Assembly: GCA_028023455.1 (NCBI GenBank) | Contig: JAQFVV010012670.1 | Coordinates: forward strand, 310,001-374,000 | DNA length: 64,000 nt | Source of the DNA: Epiperipatus broadwayi | Lineage: Eukaryota; Onychophora; Udeonychophora; Euonychophora; Peripatidae | Direction: 5' to 3' | Part shown: in pieces, positions 34,801 through 47,515 of the stretch | Numbering within the stretch: the stretch's first letter is position 1 | Layout of the letters: every line of letters begins with the position of its first letter | The notes under the pieces: model-generated | Told to the model about the DNA's origin: nothing | Database searches by the model: none | What the model saw: the letters and a program-made list of their open reading frames with translations, nothing else | Translations under genes and position numbers: made by a program

Positions 34801-37800
34801 AACAGATTTTAGAGGGGGGGGGGTATACTTACAATCGCATTAAACTAAAATGTTTATAAGGAATCTCTTTCCCACCCTCCAGAAGAATTGCGGAGAAGAA
34901 CTGAATGATCGTTTCAGTTCTTTTTAAAAGAATTTTATCACAAATTCATTAATAGTTCAGCGGGACAAGTTCGGAATTTTTAATTAGTTAAAAATGTCGA
35001 AATTATCTTTTTAAAAGTCAACAATATGAAAAAGAAGTTAGCGCTGGCATACACTTTTGGGAATGTTGGTCACTAAAAACTGTTTAGGACTATATACAAC
35101 ACAATCCTAATATAGAAAGTGTCATTAAGAACCAGCACAAATGGCGTGTGCCACGCGTTCTTTTATTCCTGAAGGTCATTTGGTTTGACAGCTCTTCACA
35201 TATGCATACTACAGTCTGCAAATCTTTTTAGTAAGTACTGGCTATCTGTCTTTAAAGCAAAATGATAAAAATCTGGAAAAATACCAATTTGAATGTACTT
35301 GAGAATAACTTCCTCTTATCGCCAAAAATAAATTACTGATTTATTATAAAAGTTTTCAGTATACGTATAAAAGAGTAAGCAAAAAGTGTGTGGAGAGGAG
35401 ATGGTGCAATTCAGTTTGTTTAATAATTAATTATATGGATAGCAATGTTTAACATGATTATTAGACTTGAAGTGAGTCTTATTATGTTAATGAATTCGAA
35501 ATTTGAATATTCTAAAATATGGCATTTACTTAATTGCTAATAAAAGCATACACAATAAAGTAATATGCTGTAGCTTAATATTAAAGTTTTAACAAGTTTA
35601 ATTCATTAATTATATATATATTTCTTTTTACTTGAGACTATTTATTTATTTAAGACAATGTATTCCTTAAGCATATGTCTGTGCCTGCATGAGTACAATT
35701 ATAAATTGTTTAAGCATATTAAAATAAATAAATTTAAACTATTATATGTATACATAAAAAAAAAATTACAGCTCCATTTTGATCAGAGCTAAATTTTAAT
35801 ATAAAAATTTACATTAAGTAGCCATTAGACGGCGGTATATTTGATACAAATTTGTTAAACATATTGCTAAATTTTGGAAATATATTGTTAGACAACAACA
35901 ATAATTTTCAATTATTGTCAAACTGATTTGTTTAAAAGATTTGCCTTCTTTCTCCACCAAATTAAAGACAACCAAATTATTAGCGTGGAGTTACTTTGAT
36001 GACTGCAAGTTACACTAAGATTATGAAGAGGGGGAGGAACAAAACTCAAGCTGCTATTTCAGCCATTATTAAGCATATTTATTTGCTTACTAATATTACA
36101 ACCATATGTTGTCTTGGCTTCATTATCTGCATAACACAGCAGGATTTAGAGCCAGAAGCTCAGGCTTATAGATAAATATTTTTAATAAATTGATGAAGAA
36201 AGGGGAAGAAGAGGAAAAATCCACTTACTATTATTAATAATTTTACAAAATCATTACAATAAAGTTAATATAAAAGAATTCGCCCTCACACATTTTTAAA
36301 GTATAAAAAAAAGCAATAGGTTTAATATAAAATATTTCTAATCTTAAAATATCGGTAAGTTAAACAGAAGTCTATAATTCATTCACGTACTACTAGAAAG
36401 TTTGTATATATGCGCGTAAACATATAGCACTAGCTAGCCAGTTTATATACGTGTGTGCGTGTATGCACAAGAACACGCGTGTACACCGTGTGTGTGTGTG
36501 TGTGTGTAAACTCCGCTCGTAAATACCAAACATACACATGGATGTATTTCCATTTTAAAAAACTTACACTTTTTAATATTAGAACAATAATTATTTCATA
36601 AAAGTAATTTTTAAAAAAACTTAAACTATGGTTTATAACAATTTCTTAATTTTAATTCGGAACCATCTACACTGACATTTTGAATAGGGAAACTCATGTT
36701 ATATTATTCAATGAACTACTTCTGCATTTAAAAAAAATTAGATCAAATTCTATACTTTTTTTTTAAAGCGAATAAATACATATTTAAAAAAAAAAGTAAC
36801 AAAAAAAATAAACTTACATTTTTTACAAGTAGAATAAAATTAATTAGATAATATCCAAAAATATAATTTCTGTTGGTAATAAATAAAATCCAGGATAATT
36901 TTTACACGTAAAAACTTTGAAGAAAATCCATATTACTGATAGAAAATAGGGGTGGACTTCATCGGGTAAGGGTGTGCGGTTCCAATGGACTGCACATGCT
37001 CAGAACTGTTCGGATTTTGCAGTCAGTAAACAGTTTACTATAGAAAGACAGGCGCATAAGTTTATTCCTGTAAATTAACCCAAATAATTTTTAACTGACT
37101 CCACAAAGTATATTCCGGAGATTTCGAAGAAAAAAAGCTATGAAAGCAGAATTACGAGATGATGGATCAACAAATTAAATCTTAATGAAATATTTTGGTA
37201 TTCATAAGCAGAATTGACAGTATTACTCTTCAGTTTCCCATTCATTGAAAGGATTTACTTTTCACACTTCCAAGATCCTCATAAAAATTTCAGAACTCTA
37301 CATTATTAAATCTACTGTCCGATTAACTGAGTCAATATATTTTAGCTTAAGTTTTATGAATGGAAAATGTAATTAATATTCCAAACACTTTGTGCTAGAA
37401 AATGTCATTCAACCCAGAAAAAAGTAAATGAATTATTTATTAATCAGCAAAAAATAAGAAAATATTTTACATAAAACTGGAGAAATCGTAACTTATCTAC
37501 GAAAATATTTACAGTATTTGTTAACTTTTCAGTTTAATTTATTAAATTATTTTTGATTTAAAAAAAAGTTAATGTGGCGTAGGCAATTCTCTTCCTACTG
37601 TGAGGGCATGTCCCAATAGTTTAATTTAACGAAAAGGATTGGAGAGGAGGTGATTTATGATGAGCAAAAAAATTAAGTGTTTTATTTTGTTTAAGGGGTA
37701 GAACGTTAAACGGTGATTGTTATAATAAGATTTTTTTCAATTCTAAAAATTTTTTATAATTTTTTTTTTTAGAATTTCTATATATTTTAACTATATACTG

Positions 37801-38100
37801 TATTTCAAAAACATATATAAATATGAGTAAATGCATAATTCACGCCATATATATTACGTTCTTTAAAACACGTATTGTATATAAAAATAAAATTAACAAT
37901 AGGAATACACATTCTTTCATATAAATACTATACAAGAAAACATACTGTATATGTGTGCGCGTCTTTTTAAAACGTCCGCTACAGGCTGAAAGTACTGTAG
38001 GAGAGAGATTGGTTGAGCATGTCAATATTCTCCTCCTATTTGACCAAATTTAGATTGAGGGAGGAGGACAATCAAATTCTACAAAATTTAACCGGTGATG
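34800..38100. promoter_or_regulatory. Repeat-poor, CpG-containing stretch (possible regulatory region)
   Basis: Compared with its neighbours this block has no recognisable transposon and more CpG and mixed-composition sequence (for example 34860-35220, 36370-36530, 36950-37080, 37960-38100, with GGCGTGTGCCACGCG at 35143-35157). No open frame of note and no splice-bounded exon was found. Candidate interpretations are a promoter or 5'UTR of a gene transcribed out of view, a conserved enhancer cluster, or simply unique intergenic DNA. Borders are approximate. Confidence 0.3.
36488..36507. repeat. (GT)n microsatellite
   Basis: A 20-bp GT run inside a longer alternating purine/pyrimidine stretch (36451-36507, GTGTGTGCGTGTATGCAC and ACACGCGTGTACAC), a sequence type prone to Z-DNA. 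Confidence 0.85.
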
Positions 38101-39954
38101 TACACCATTTAATAGAATAACTGACATAAGTTTAGCAATTTACACATACAAATCTAAAAAAAAAAAGCTTGTTAAAATGTTTTGTTTGGAGTAAAGTTTT
38201 GAACGATTAGAAAAAGCTTAAAAGAATGTGTATATAAAGTATGGAGAATGGAAAAGAGAATTTAGAAGCATTGACGTATTGCAAAATTGAGGAAATGAAG
38301 AAGAAAAAATATGAAGTAAGATAGATATTGTAGACAATGAAAGAAAACAAAAAAAATAAGTTGGCAGATTTTTTTTAAAACAAGGTATCTATCAACGTAA
38401 AAAGAAAAAAAATATAACATAGAAAGACTTAGACTTGAGCAAAAATGTTTTTGGAATCTAATGATGGCAGGGCTTTTTTTTACTCCCCCCCCCCCCCGGG
38501 CGAATTTTTTAAAAAAAAAAAAAATTAATATACTCTAATATTTTTAAGTTCACTTTGTTTTATTTTACAGGTAAGTCTTACAATAATTGTAACAAAATAA
38601 TAATAAAATGATTTTACGTTGAAATACAATTTTATAAGCTCTAACGCACAAGATTTTAAAAAAGCTCCCATCATAACCAGTTTTCTTGGTTACAAAAGCA
38701 ATCAGTTAATAGTTTGCAACTATTAAAACTAGAATAGAAAATCGATTATAAAATTTAAAAGAGTGCAATAAATAATAATTAAATGGTTGTTGTCTATGTG
38801 CCATCATTTAAGAAATAGAAATGACAGTCAGGCTTTAAGAGGGATTTTTAGCTCTTAAATCTGTCTCTCTACCAGAGCAAAAAAATGATTAAATAATACT
38901 GTTGTGCGGTTTATTTAATTAAACCCCTTCCCTCTACTTAAGCAAAGAACACAAAGTTACGGACTATAATTAAAACTTTTATCTCAATCTAAGGACTTTG
39001 AAATGTAGTGGTATAGAATCCCCCTTCAGTGCCAATAACCCTTATGTTCAGGGGGGGGGGGGTGGACGACAATGACTTGGATTTAATTATTATTTAATAA
39101 ATGAATATTTGGTTGTTAGCTGGAAGAGCATGCTGATCAAGTTAATTTACGAGATGAATATGATGCACTGGCTCAAAAAATAAGCAGAAAATTATATTAT
39201 GATGCAATCTTTATCACTGGTAAAGGAAGTGGCATTGGTCTATGTTTACCTTTATGTTTTTGATCAACTAAAGCAAATTTCCTTAATAATCAAATTTCAA
39301 TATTTAATGAGTTTTTGCTACTTTAAATTCAGCAATAAATTCAAGGAATAACTATCACTGTCACACTATAGGACTTGGTATTAAACTGTGCCACCAAATG
39401 TAATGCAATACAAAACTTTACCCTTTTTAAAAAAAAAAAAGATGTCAGACTAATGTTTAATACATGCAAAAATGTAATAAAAGTGTCAAATACCAACCAG
39501 AACAAAATAAATGTATGATAAATTTATACATATCAAATGAATGGTTAAGATTTGTACAAGAATTGGTAAAATGTCACAAGATAATCCAATAGGCTAAAAA
39601 TGTAATATCCTAATGCCTTGAATGTTGAACCTGATTTTTGTTTTTTAAAAAATATATACATTTAGATTATATGAGGAAAAAGTATTATCTCTGCTGGATT
39701 GTTAGAATCTAGCCTTAATCAAGAACACACATCCATATTAACAATCTCAAATTTTTACTGTGTTTAATAATATGTATACTGTATATATAATAATCATTAA
39801 CAACACTTAGAAAATCCCAATAACAATCAACAATTTCAAACTGTTGTCAAGGCAACCTCCTTTTAACAATAAAATGTACATATAATATACATATATGAGA
39901 AGTAAAAATAGACTGGATTTTCAGGTTGCATATATTTTATAAAAATATATGAGG
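38101..39954. other. AT-rich non-coding DNA
   Basis: Nothing recognised. Contains a C-run of about 14 near 38486 and a G-run of 12 near 39051. Confidence 0.5.
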
Positions 39955-40130
39955 GCCAAAATCGCATAGTTTAGAGCATGTGCATGCACCTTACCAGAAT
40001 CAAATTCTGGCAAAATAAAACATTAAATTATTTTCATGTCTAAAATAGACATAGAATTTTTCTTTCTAATAGTTGACCTATAACCAAACCAACTAGCCAC
40101 CCAATTACTGTTTGGTAAGTGTGCATCTAA
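39955..40130 (+). mobile_element. Possible tRNA-derived SINE (family 2)
   Basis: CATAGTTTAGAGCATGTGCA (39977-39996) resembles a pol III A-box region and AGAATCAAATTCTGG a B-box-like segment at tRNA-like spacing. After 40050 comes a body (TTTTTCTTTC, GACCTATAACCAAACCAACT, AGCCACCCAATTACTG) shared in part with 29195 and 60185. No TSD or tail was defined, so the call rests on the tRNA-like head and the recurring body. Confidence 0.45.
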
Positions 40131-40784
40131 CTATTGAAAACTGTAAAAAAACTCATCACTACTACACTTAGCAAGGCTAATATGTAATATCTTTTCCTTC
40201 ACTTTTTTACTTTTCATTGTTCCAATAACTTCTTTAACACGTTATTACAGGAGCATATGCATTACAGTGGGTTATTTAAAAGTTCTACCACTTTTTTTTC
40301 TAGTGAAATGTTTATATTGAAATAATAGCATTATATACATACATTTTAATGAATGTTTCCAATTATTGTTTACTATTGCAACATGGAAACAAATAAAATT
40401 TCTCTATATTTCTCATATATTTGTACTAACTAAATATTAGTTATATAAAGGCTATTCTGCCACTTGTTGGACATTTGTGACATTGATAAATATAAAAGTT
40501 TCACACACAACGAAATATATCTAAACAAAATAAAAATTCATATATATTATATTTGTTTGTCCAAATTGTAATACCTTCACTATTTCTATATTAAGTGTGG
40601 TTTAGCATACTGGTAAACAGAACTTGAGAACTAATTCAGAATCGATTTTCAATTGATTCAAATTTTTTTCTGGGGGGGGGGTGTCTCTTAATTTGGTTAA
40701 CTGAACAGAATCTTTGTTGCTAAATCATCACATGACTTCTTGAACAACCAATTATAAAATTATTTATTTTTTATTAAACAATTC
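40131..40784. other. AT-rich non-coding DNA
   Basis: Nothing recognised. A 9-10-base G-run lies near 40672. Confidence 0.5.
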
Positions 40785-40870
40785 AAAACAAGGCAAAACT
40801 CTCCATATAGTAGTGCCATCTTGTGCTAACAAGAACAATCAATGGATGCCAGATCATGTGATGTTTAGTG
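40785..40870 (+). repeat. Dispersed repeat, copy with internal deletion
   Basis: AGGCAAAACTCTCCATATA, AGTGCCATCTTGTGCTA, AATCAATGGATGCCAGA and TCATGTGATGT occur in the same order on the opposite strand at 50650-50815, where about 80 bp more lies between the last two blocks. No TIR or domain was identified. Confidence 0.65.
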
Positions 40871-42307
40871 GTTATTTATTTTTTAATTGTAATTTCAATG
40901 ACAGTAAAATATTAGTATTCATAAATAAAATATAACATTAAAAAATGTTTTGCTTTGTTCATGTGTGAACTGCTTAAATGTTAAGATTTTAAATTCAAAG
41001 ATTTGAAGAAAAATGAGATAGAGTGCTAATGATTTAAAAATACAAGAGCTATGACTGGAAATTTACATGGCCTTACTTTGCTTTATAATGATTTGAAATT
41101 AAGCCATTTTCATTCTAACTAAATAAAGACATAGAACATTAACTTTTTTACCCCCTTTGATAAAATTCATTTTGTTTACTAAAAATTTTTAGTTTCTTTT
41201 TTCCATATTAAAACAACTTTAAGCACAGCTTCTAAATAGTATATACATGTTAGTGATTTTCGACTGAGTTGGTATCAGCAATGTAAATGATACAAAATTA
41301 TATATATATTTTCATTATCTGAAATTGTATTGCTTTTGCAAATGTTAATTTTAATGCAATTTAGAACTAGGATGTAAAAGATTTATTTCTTGGTTCATTA
41401 TAAGTTAATATCATCATCTGATGATGATAATGATGATGATGTCTTTTCCCAAGAGATTATCATATCATAGTTGAACACTACTCAAATGTACAAACACTGC
41501 ATTAAAATACATAAAACATCTGGTTAATAAAGACACATAGTTCAATAAGAGAGCACAGTATAATTTATTTATGTATTAGAAATGAGCTACTTTTAATTAA
41601 AAAGTATTTAGATATTTATTTACTATGTTTTTTTGTTTAATTTTGGATTAGATATGTAAAAAAAACATGATCAAGTGATATGTATCAATGACTTCAATAA
41701 ATCAAAATTTAATGTGAATTGTATGGCAAAGTATTTCTTTTACATAACAAAATGATGATTTACAACAATTTGCTAAGACAAACCTTTGACATAATGATGC
41801 AAAGCTAATTTGGTAATCATTTCAGAATATTTGTTTCAACTATATGCAATATTTATCACTTGCATAAGCAATCTGAAATTAATGACCTTCTACGCCATTA
41901 GAGAAAGTAAATTAAAGTCAATAAGTCTTGTAGTAAATTTCAATGAAAGTGTCATACTAAGGAAGTTTTAGGCTATAATTGTGGTGAAATTTCTTTATTA
42001 ATTTAAAAAATTTTTTTTAAAATTTTTTTAAAAAAAAAAAATAATATTTTTTTATAAATAATAATATTGATTTTTAAAAAGTTTTTTTTGGAAAAAAAGT
42101 TAATTTTTTAACACAAAAAATGGAAAGGTTGAGGATACATAGAGTGAAGCTAGATATGCCTACAACATGTTATTCTAGAGACTGTTAGAATGTATTATTC
42201 TTTTTATAAATATTATATATATATATGCAATTGGGTGAAGTAGCAACTTTTCACATATTCATGCTGAAATGTGTGAAATTGCTGCTATTGTTTATTGTAT
42301 ACAAACA
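40871..42307. other. AT-rich non-coding DNA
   Basis: Nothing recognised. Contains a GAT-rich microsatellite near 41411-41440 and an A/T-only stretch at 42000-42110. Confidence 0.5.
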
Positions 42308-43846
42308 GTGATTCCCAATCTTTTGTGTACACTTTTCCATAAATTCTATGTAGCATTCACAATAGTAAAATGATTTTAATTAATACAACAGCTATTATTC
42401 TAAATTTATGTGTTACAATTGTAATTTAACAACACAACAATGGAATTAAAAAGCAATGAAATAATTAATTTAAACTTTAAAGCAATGCTGAAAACCAAGT
42501 GAAATATTTGCTTATATATATATATTGATACCAGCAAGATCACTATTCAAAAGATCAACAAGCAGAATAAAGTTAAAGCTGAACCTGAGAGTAGTATGCT
42601 GTTGAATATATACACTTTATTGACAAATCACAGTACATTATTTAGAAAGAGATTATGCAACATTCTCTAAAATATTAAAGAAAGGGAATGAGATTAAATA
42701 ACGAAGGAAACCTAAGAAGCTAATTATTATAACAATTAATTTCACAACTTCTGACTATTTAAAGTAAAGATATTAATCCTCATTCTTATTTCCATATACT
42801 TTGAGAAAATGCAAATTATCTTCATGATATATCACTCTTGCTGATTGTTTACGGAAGGAAGACTAAGCATAAACTTTAAATATACATTAAAATTATATAA
42901 CAATAAATTTTCCACCATTCTTTTTAAAAATATATATAGTCAATTCATATAATTCTTTAATCAATAAATCTTCACCATAATCTTTTTAAAAACTTTTATT
43001 TTCATCATATATATTTAAATCCTTCCACAATCTCCATATTCCAACGTTTCGATTGTTTTTTAAATTACAATCATTTTCAAGGCAAAACTACAAAATACAC
43101 AGAAACAATTGAATAAATAAAAATACATCTTATTACTTTACATAAATACAATAACTGTATAATAACAATTCAAAAAACATAATCATACATATTATACCAT
43201 TAAATAATACATTTATAATAATTTAAAGAAATTGATTTATAATAGGTGTTAATAATAAAAAATGGATAAGTAAATAGAAAGTAAATGTATTATTTAATGG
43301 TATAATATGTATGATTATGTTTTTTGAATTATTATACAGTTATTGTATTTATGTAAAGTAATAAGATGTATTTTTATTTATTCAATTGTTTCTGTGTATT
43401 TTGTAGTTTTGCCTTGAAAATGATTGTAATTTAAAAAACAATCGAAACGTTGGAATATGGAGATTGTGGAAGGATTTAAATATATATGATGAAAATAAAA
43501 GTTTTTAAAAAGATTATGGTGAAGATTTATTGATTAAAGAATTATATAAAATTATATATTTATATAATTTTCTACACAATATATTTAATCTTTAAATTTA
43601 ATTAAAACATTATAAATCTAAAAAATATTTCTGATTTTTGAGAATAAAACAATTATGTTAATAAATAGACATCAGGGGACTTTGGAAAGTGAAATCAATA
43701 ATTTGAATTAATAATAACTTCTGATTTGTATTTCATTTTACATTGTTGAAATAAATATCTTTTCCCATCATTATTCAATCTTTTTCACACAACCCTAAAT
43801 CTCCCAAGTTTTTATCCATGGGGGTGCATATAGTCCAGTTGAGAAT
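42308..43846. mobile_element. Possible hAT element enclosing the large palindrome
   Basis: CAGTGATTCCCAATCTTTTG at 42308 is a typical hAT left end. Near 43805-43850 the minus strand reads AATTCTCAACTGGACTATAT, GCACCCCC, the usual subterminal pattern of the other end, though its last bases are damaged. The flanking 8-mers do not match well. If real, the 1.5-kb element has been invaded by the palindromic repeat at 42947-43547. Confidence 0.4.
42947..43547. repeat. Near-perfect 600-bp palindrome
   Basis: The left arm (42947-43215, about 269 bp) and right arm (43282-43547, about 266 bp) are almost exact inverted copies around a 66-bp spacer. Checked segments such as CCAACGTTTCGATTG against CAATCGAAACGTTGG, and GGATTTAAATATATATGATG against its complement, match perfectly. 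Arm identity is far higher than for other repeats here, so this is the youngest large structure in the window. The right arm contains a stem closed by ACAATC followed by GAAACGTTGG, a hammerhead-like or Penelope-terminal-like motif. No coding sequence was found. Confidence 0.92.
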
Positions 43847-43850
43847 TAAT

Positions 43851-45094
43851 ATAGAACAAGACATTTACAACACATTTTTAAAGTTTCCTATACATGACAT
43901 ACAACTTTTGTTGTTTTTCTTTCAATTACGTTAATCTAATAGTAATGAAGTTGTACAAATATTTTGTCTAAAAATTAAAATTAAAAGTATAAAAAGTATC
44001 ATAATTTTAAAATCACATCAAAATGATGATATATTCTGAAATTTAGTTGATGAAAATGACTATTTTTTATTTTACAAATATACTTTTTGCAAGTCCGCCT
44101 TTTTTTTTACCTGAAATAGTTGCAATCCAAATACTGAATTTACAAATTTTCATTTAGATCATTGCTTAAAAATCAGAAATTCTAGGTATATGCCAGATTT
44201 TAAACTAGTCAAAGATATGCAGTGCTAAATCACATATTAATGTTTTCTTATATAAGCAAAGTCAGTAACTAAATACATAGTTTTAGTAAGTAAAGTTTTG
44301 AATTAATAAATTCATATCATAAATCCACAAATTTTCCATCCTGCAAAATTAAAGTTAAAAAGTCCTTTGCTATTTGCCATTTAAAGTAATCTTTTCTACT
44401 TATCCTGGAATATGGTTCACACAAATCAAACGTATTTTATTATTAATTTGTTTTGTTGCAACACACTTATGATTGACAACATAGATTATGATAATGGTTT
44501 GAGATTAAACTAAGAAGAACATTAAATGAAATTTCCATTACACTATTATTATGTTATGTATACGTAAAGTGCATAATTTTTTAAGAAGAGGACAACAATA
44601 TAAATAAATAGGTGTTTGTGTTAAAAAAATCTTGCATATAGATAAATGTTCTTAATTGAGAAAATAGACAGATTCTGCTGTCTCTTTTCTACTGTTCCTC
44701 ATTCTTCAAATAATCAACTTTTTAATACAGTGGCTTTACTACAGGGACACCACATTAATTAACTGGTTAAATTTCATGCAGAAATATTAAGTTAAACAGC
44801 AAATAATAGCAAATTATGCATGTGTTTAATATATATACATATAGCTATAATACAAATTAATTTAAAAATAAATACAATAATGCAATTATGAAGAAAAAAA
44901 TAGAATAAAACAAAACCCAATAATAAATCAAAAATGAGAGAAAGTGACAACTAGCTGAGTGTATGCTAAGAAGTACTGAATATACAAAATAAGGAAATGT
45001 TTCACAATGCTAATTAAAATTTATAAAATGGACTCTACAAATTGTTAACTGTTTTAATTTATTTTTTTTCAAATTATGAGGTAATGAGTCCATA
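43851..45094. other. AT-rich non-coding DNA
   Basis: Nothing recognised. Confidence 0.5.
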
Positions 45095-46455
45095 GTGGAG
45101 ATGAGGGCACTACTAGACATATTTGATAGTGAGAGAAATGGAGAGAGCAATAGAAAGACTAGAAAGAGGGGTAGAGATACCATTAAAAAGTGGCAAGGGA
45201 GTATATACATATCAAATCTTTTATTTGCTGATGATATCTTCTTGTGCATAGAAAGTAGGGAAGATATTGAAATTATGCTGAAGATATGTGCAAGGGTAGG
45301 TAAAGAGATGGGGATTAAATTTAGTGAAGAAAAATCAAAAGGAATGATGACAAATGCTGGAAAATAAGAAGAGAAATAATTTTTATTGGGAATATAAAGT
45401 TAAACGTGGTGAATAGGTATAACTATTTGGGAATCATTTTAAATATTAGAAAAACTGCATTCATCCAATGAATGGGGGGAATGATAAGTGAAGCAAAGAA
45501 AAAAAGGGATTGATAAAAAAATTAACAATGTTTTCATATAATAAATATGATGTAGCTAGACTTAACATATAGTAACAATGTGTTATGTGTTAGTAAAGGG
45601 GTGTTAGATTACTTAGAAAAAAATACAAAGAGAAGTAGGAAGACATGCATTAGATGCAGATGTGTGAATGGCAAAAGAGGCAATTCAAAGAGAAATAGGA
45701 TGGGCAAGTTTTTATATGAGAGATGGAAAATGCAAAATGCTCAGTAGATTGCAGTTTATGGCTAAGAGAATAGCCAAAATAGTATTTAATTGGATGGTGG
45801 GTAATGGGCAGACAATAAGATGGTGAGAAAGGTAGTACAGTATGCAGATTTTGGATAAAGAATTTATGTCAGTATACTTATACAAAAGGTGGGATGATTG
45901 TGTTAGAATTGTTGAGTATTATGGTGGCAAGGAATGGGATAGAAGAATAGATGCATTAATAAAAAATAGGGAGTTGGAGAAATGGAGAACTAGTATGGAG
46001 AGTAAAAAGAGTTTGAATATATGTAGAACTAAACAGAATATTGGTTGCAAGTTAGTTTATGATAATAGCAAGAAAAGTAGTTTATTGTTTAAGGCTCATT
46101 AGCAACAAGGGAATATATACATAAATAGAAAAATATGGGTGATTTAGTCTGCAAGTTATATAAGGAAGGCATAGAAAATATTAGGCATCTATTAATTGAA
46201 TGTAAATGCCTAATAATGAAGTTGTGGGAGAATAAATATAAACATAGTAATTATACAGAAAGTGGATTCTTGGTTTTTATGCTGGGTTTGGAAAAAGTTG
46301 GATTTAGATACAAAGGCCATAGAATTAATAAAGATAAGATTGCTGAAATGGGATGAAACAGGATAGAGAAGAATATGGAAAAAACAGGATGGGGAATGGA
46401 AAGGTATAATGGCTGAGAGATTTCTCACTCTGAGAAAGAAGCCATGGTGCATCAC
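45095..46455 (+). pseudogene. Non-LTR retrotransposon reverse transcriptase (3' part, decayed)
   Basis: An open stretch 45095-45367 contains the RT active-site box LLFADDIFLC (FADD at 45224-45235), followed by the usual KxxG-IKFSEEKSKG region. In other frames NRYNYLGIIL follows (about 45410-45440, RT thumb/motif E area), then a tryptophan-rich C-terminal part (open 45842-46102) and, at 46150-46210, CKLYKEGIENIRHLLIEC, a CCHC-like C-terminal motif usual in CR1/Jockey/I-type LINE ORF2. Stops, shifts and a missing endonuclease and N-terminal RT show a 5'-truncated dead copy. It is distinct from the RTE fragments. Confidence 0.85.
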
Positions 46456-47344
46456 ATCATATCAGTAAGTTTATTATCATTAAAATTAAACAACTAATGA
46501 AATTCATATAATTAAGTCATGAGTAACCCCTCCCCCCTTACTGGACACACACACACAGAACTCCAATGACATCTTGTGACATAAATTACAACATTTATAT
46601 ATATATAAATAATGTTGTAATTGAAATATTCTATATAATAGCATACATGCAAACATGCTGGAACAAATAATAATAAATGTTAACTCATTCTAAAATCTTA
46701 TAACCATAAAATCCTACTAATGATGTAAAATGAGAAGTTTTTAATAAGATCTACCAAACCACATTGTTTGACCAAAACATGAAATTCCTCCCTTAAAAAA
46801 AAAAAATCTAATATGGGATAAATATACAATCAATTGGCACACCATAATATAAAAACATTAATTACAGCCAGTCAAAATATTGGGTTAAATAATTACCAGT
46901 AACAGAAATAAATAAATATTGTAAATCATTATATGCGCAAAAAATCAGATTCAATCTCAAGATTAAAATGAATAATTAAAAGTTCATAATTACTTTACAA
47001 TATTTTGAAGACTCCATATCATCCATGATTAAAACAATTTTCAATATGAAAGCAAATGGTTTAATCAAAGAAATCTTTTCAACACCATGAATAAAAATTA
47101 CAAAATCCATTTAATGATAGTATGGAGGTAGTTGTGAAATCACTATTTATTATGGAAGTGGCAGCATGTAGATGAAAATAGAATGAACTCTGACCATCAA
47201 TCAAGTAACACTGGTATTGCTTAATTCTAAAATAATTCAATTTCAATAATACCCATTCTAAATAGTCAATTAAATAACAGAATATAAACTCTAGGAAATG
47301 GATTCAAGCTAATAAATAGCCAAAACTAGCATATGAAATATCCT
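46456..47344. other. AT-rich non-coding DNA
   Basis: Nothing recognised. A short inverted repeat lies around 46590-46625 (ACAACATTTATATATATAAA, then TAATGTTGT). Confidence 0.45.
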
Positions 47345-47515
47345 AGCGCCTCACTGAGGAAATCCAATAGCTAGAAACTAGTCTGGGGGGATAATTTCTA
47401 GATAGAGATTGTAAATGCTTTCTCTTGCAGCATTTACTGATAAAGCTTGTTAAAGCTACTAGCACGCTCTTTATTTTAGTTCATAATTACAAGCTTATCA
47501 AATTAAGTCACGTGA
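47345..47515 (+). repeat. Dispersed repeat related to 10995-11165
   Basis: The right end (ACTGATAAAGCTTGTTAAAG, then TTACAAGCTTATCAAATTAA and GTCACGTGA) aligns with 11090-11165. The left part has CACTGAGGAAATCC, AGCTAGAAACTAGTCTGGGG, a CTGA(N)GA...GAAAC pattern like degenerate hammerhead relics. A partial look-alike is at 12465-12515. Element borders are not fixed. Confidence 0.5.

Noticed and set aside
42000-42110. A/T-only inverted repeats
   Set aside because: Pairing is a by-product of A and T runs.
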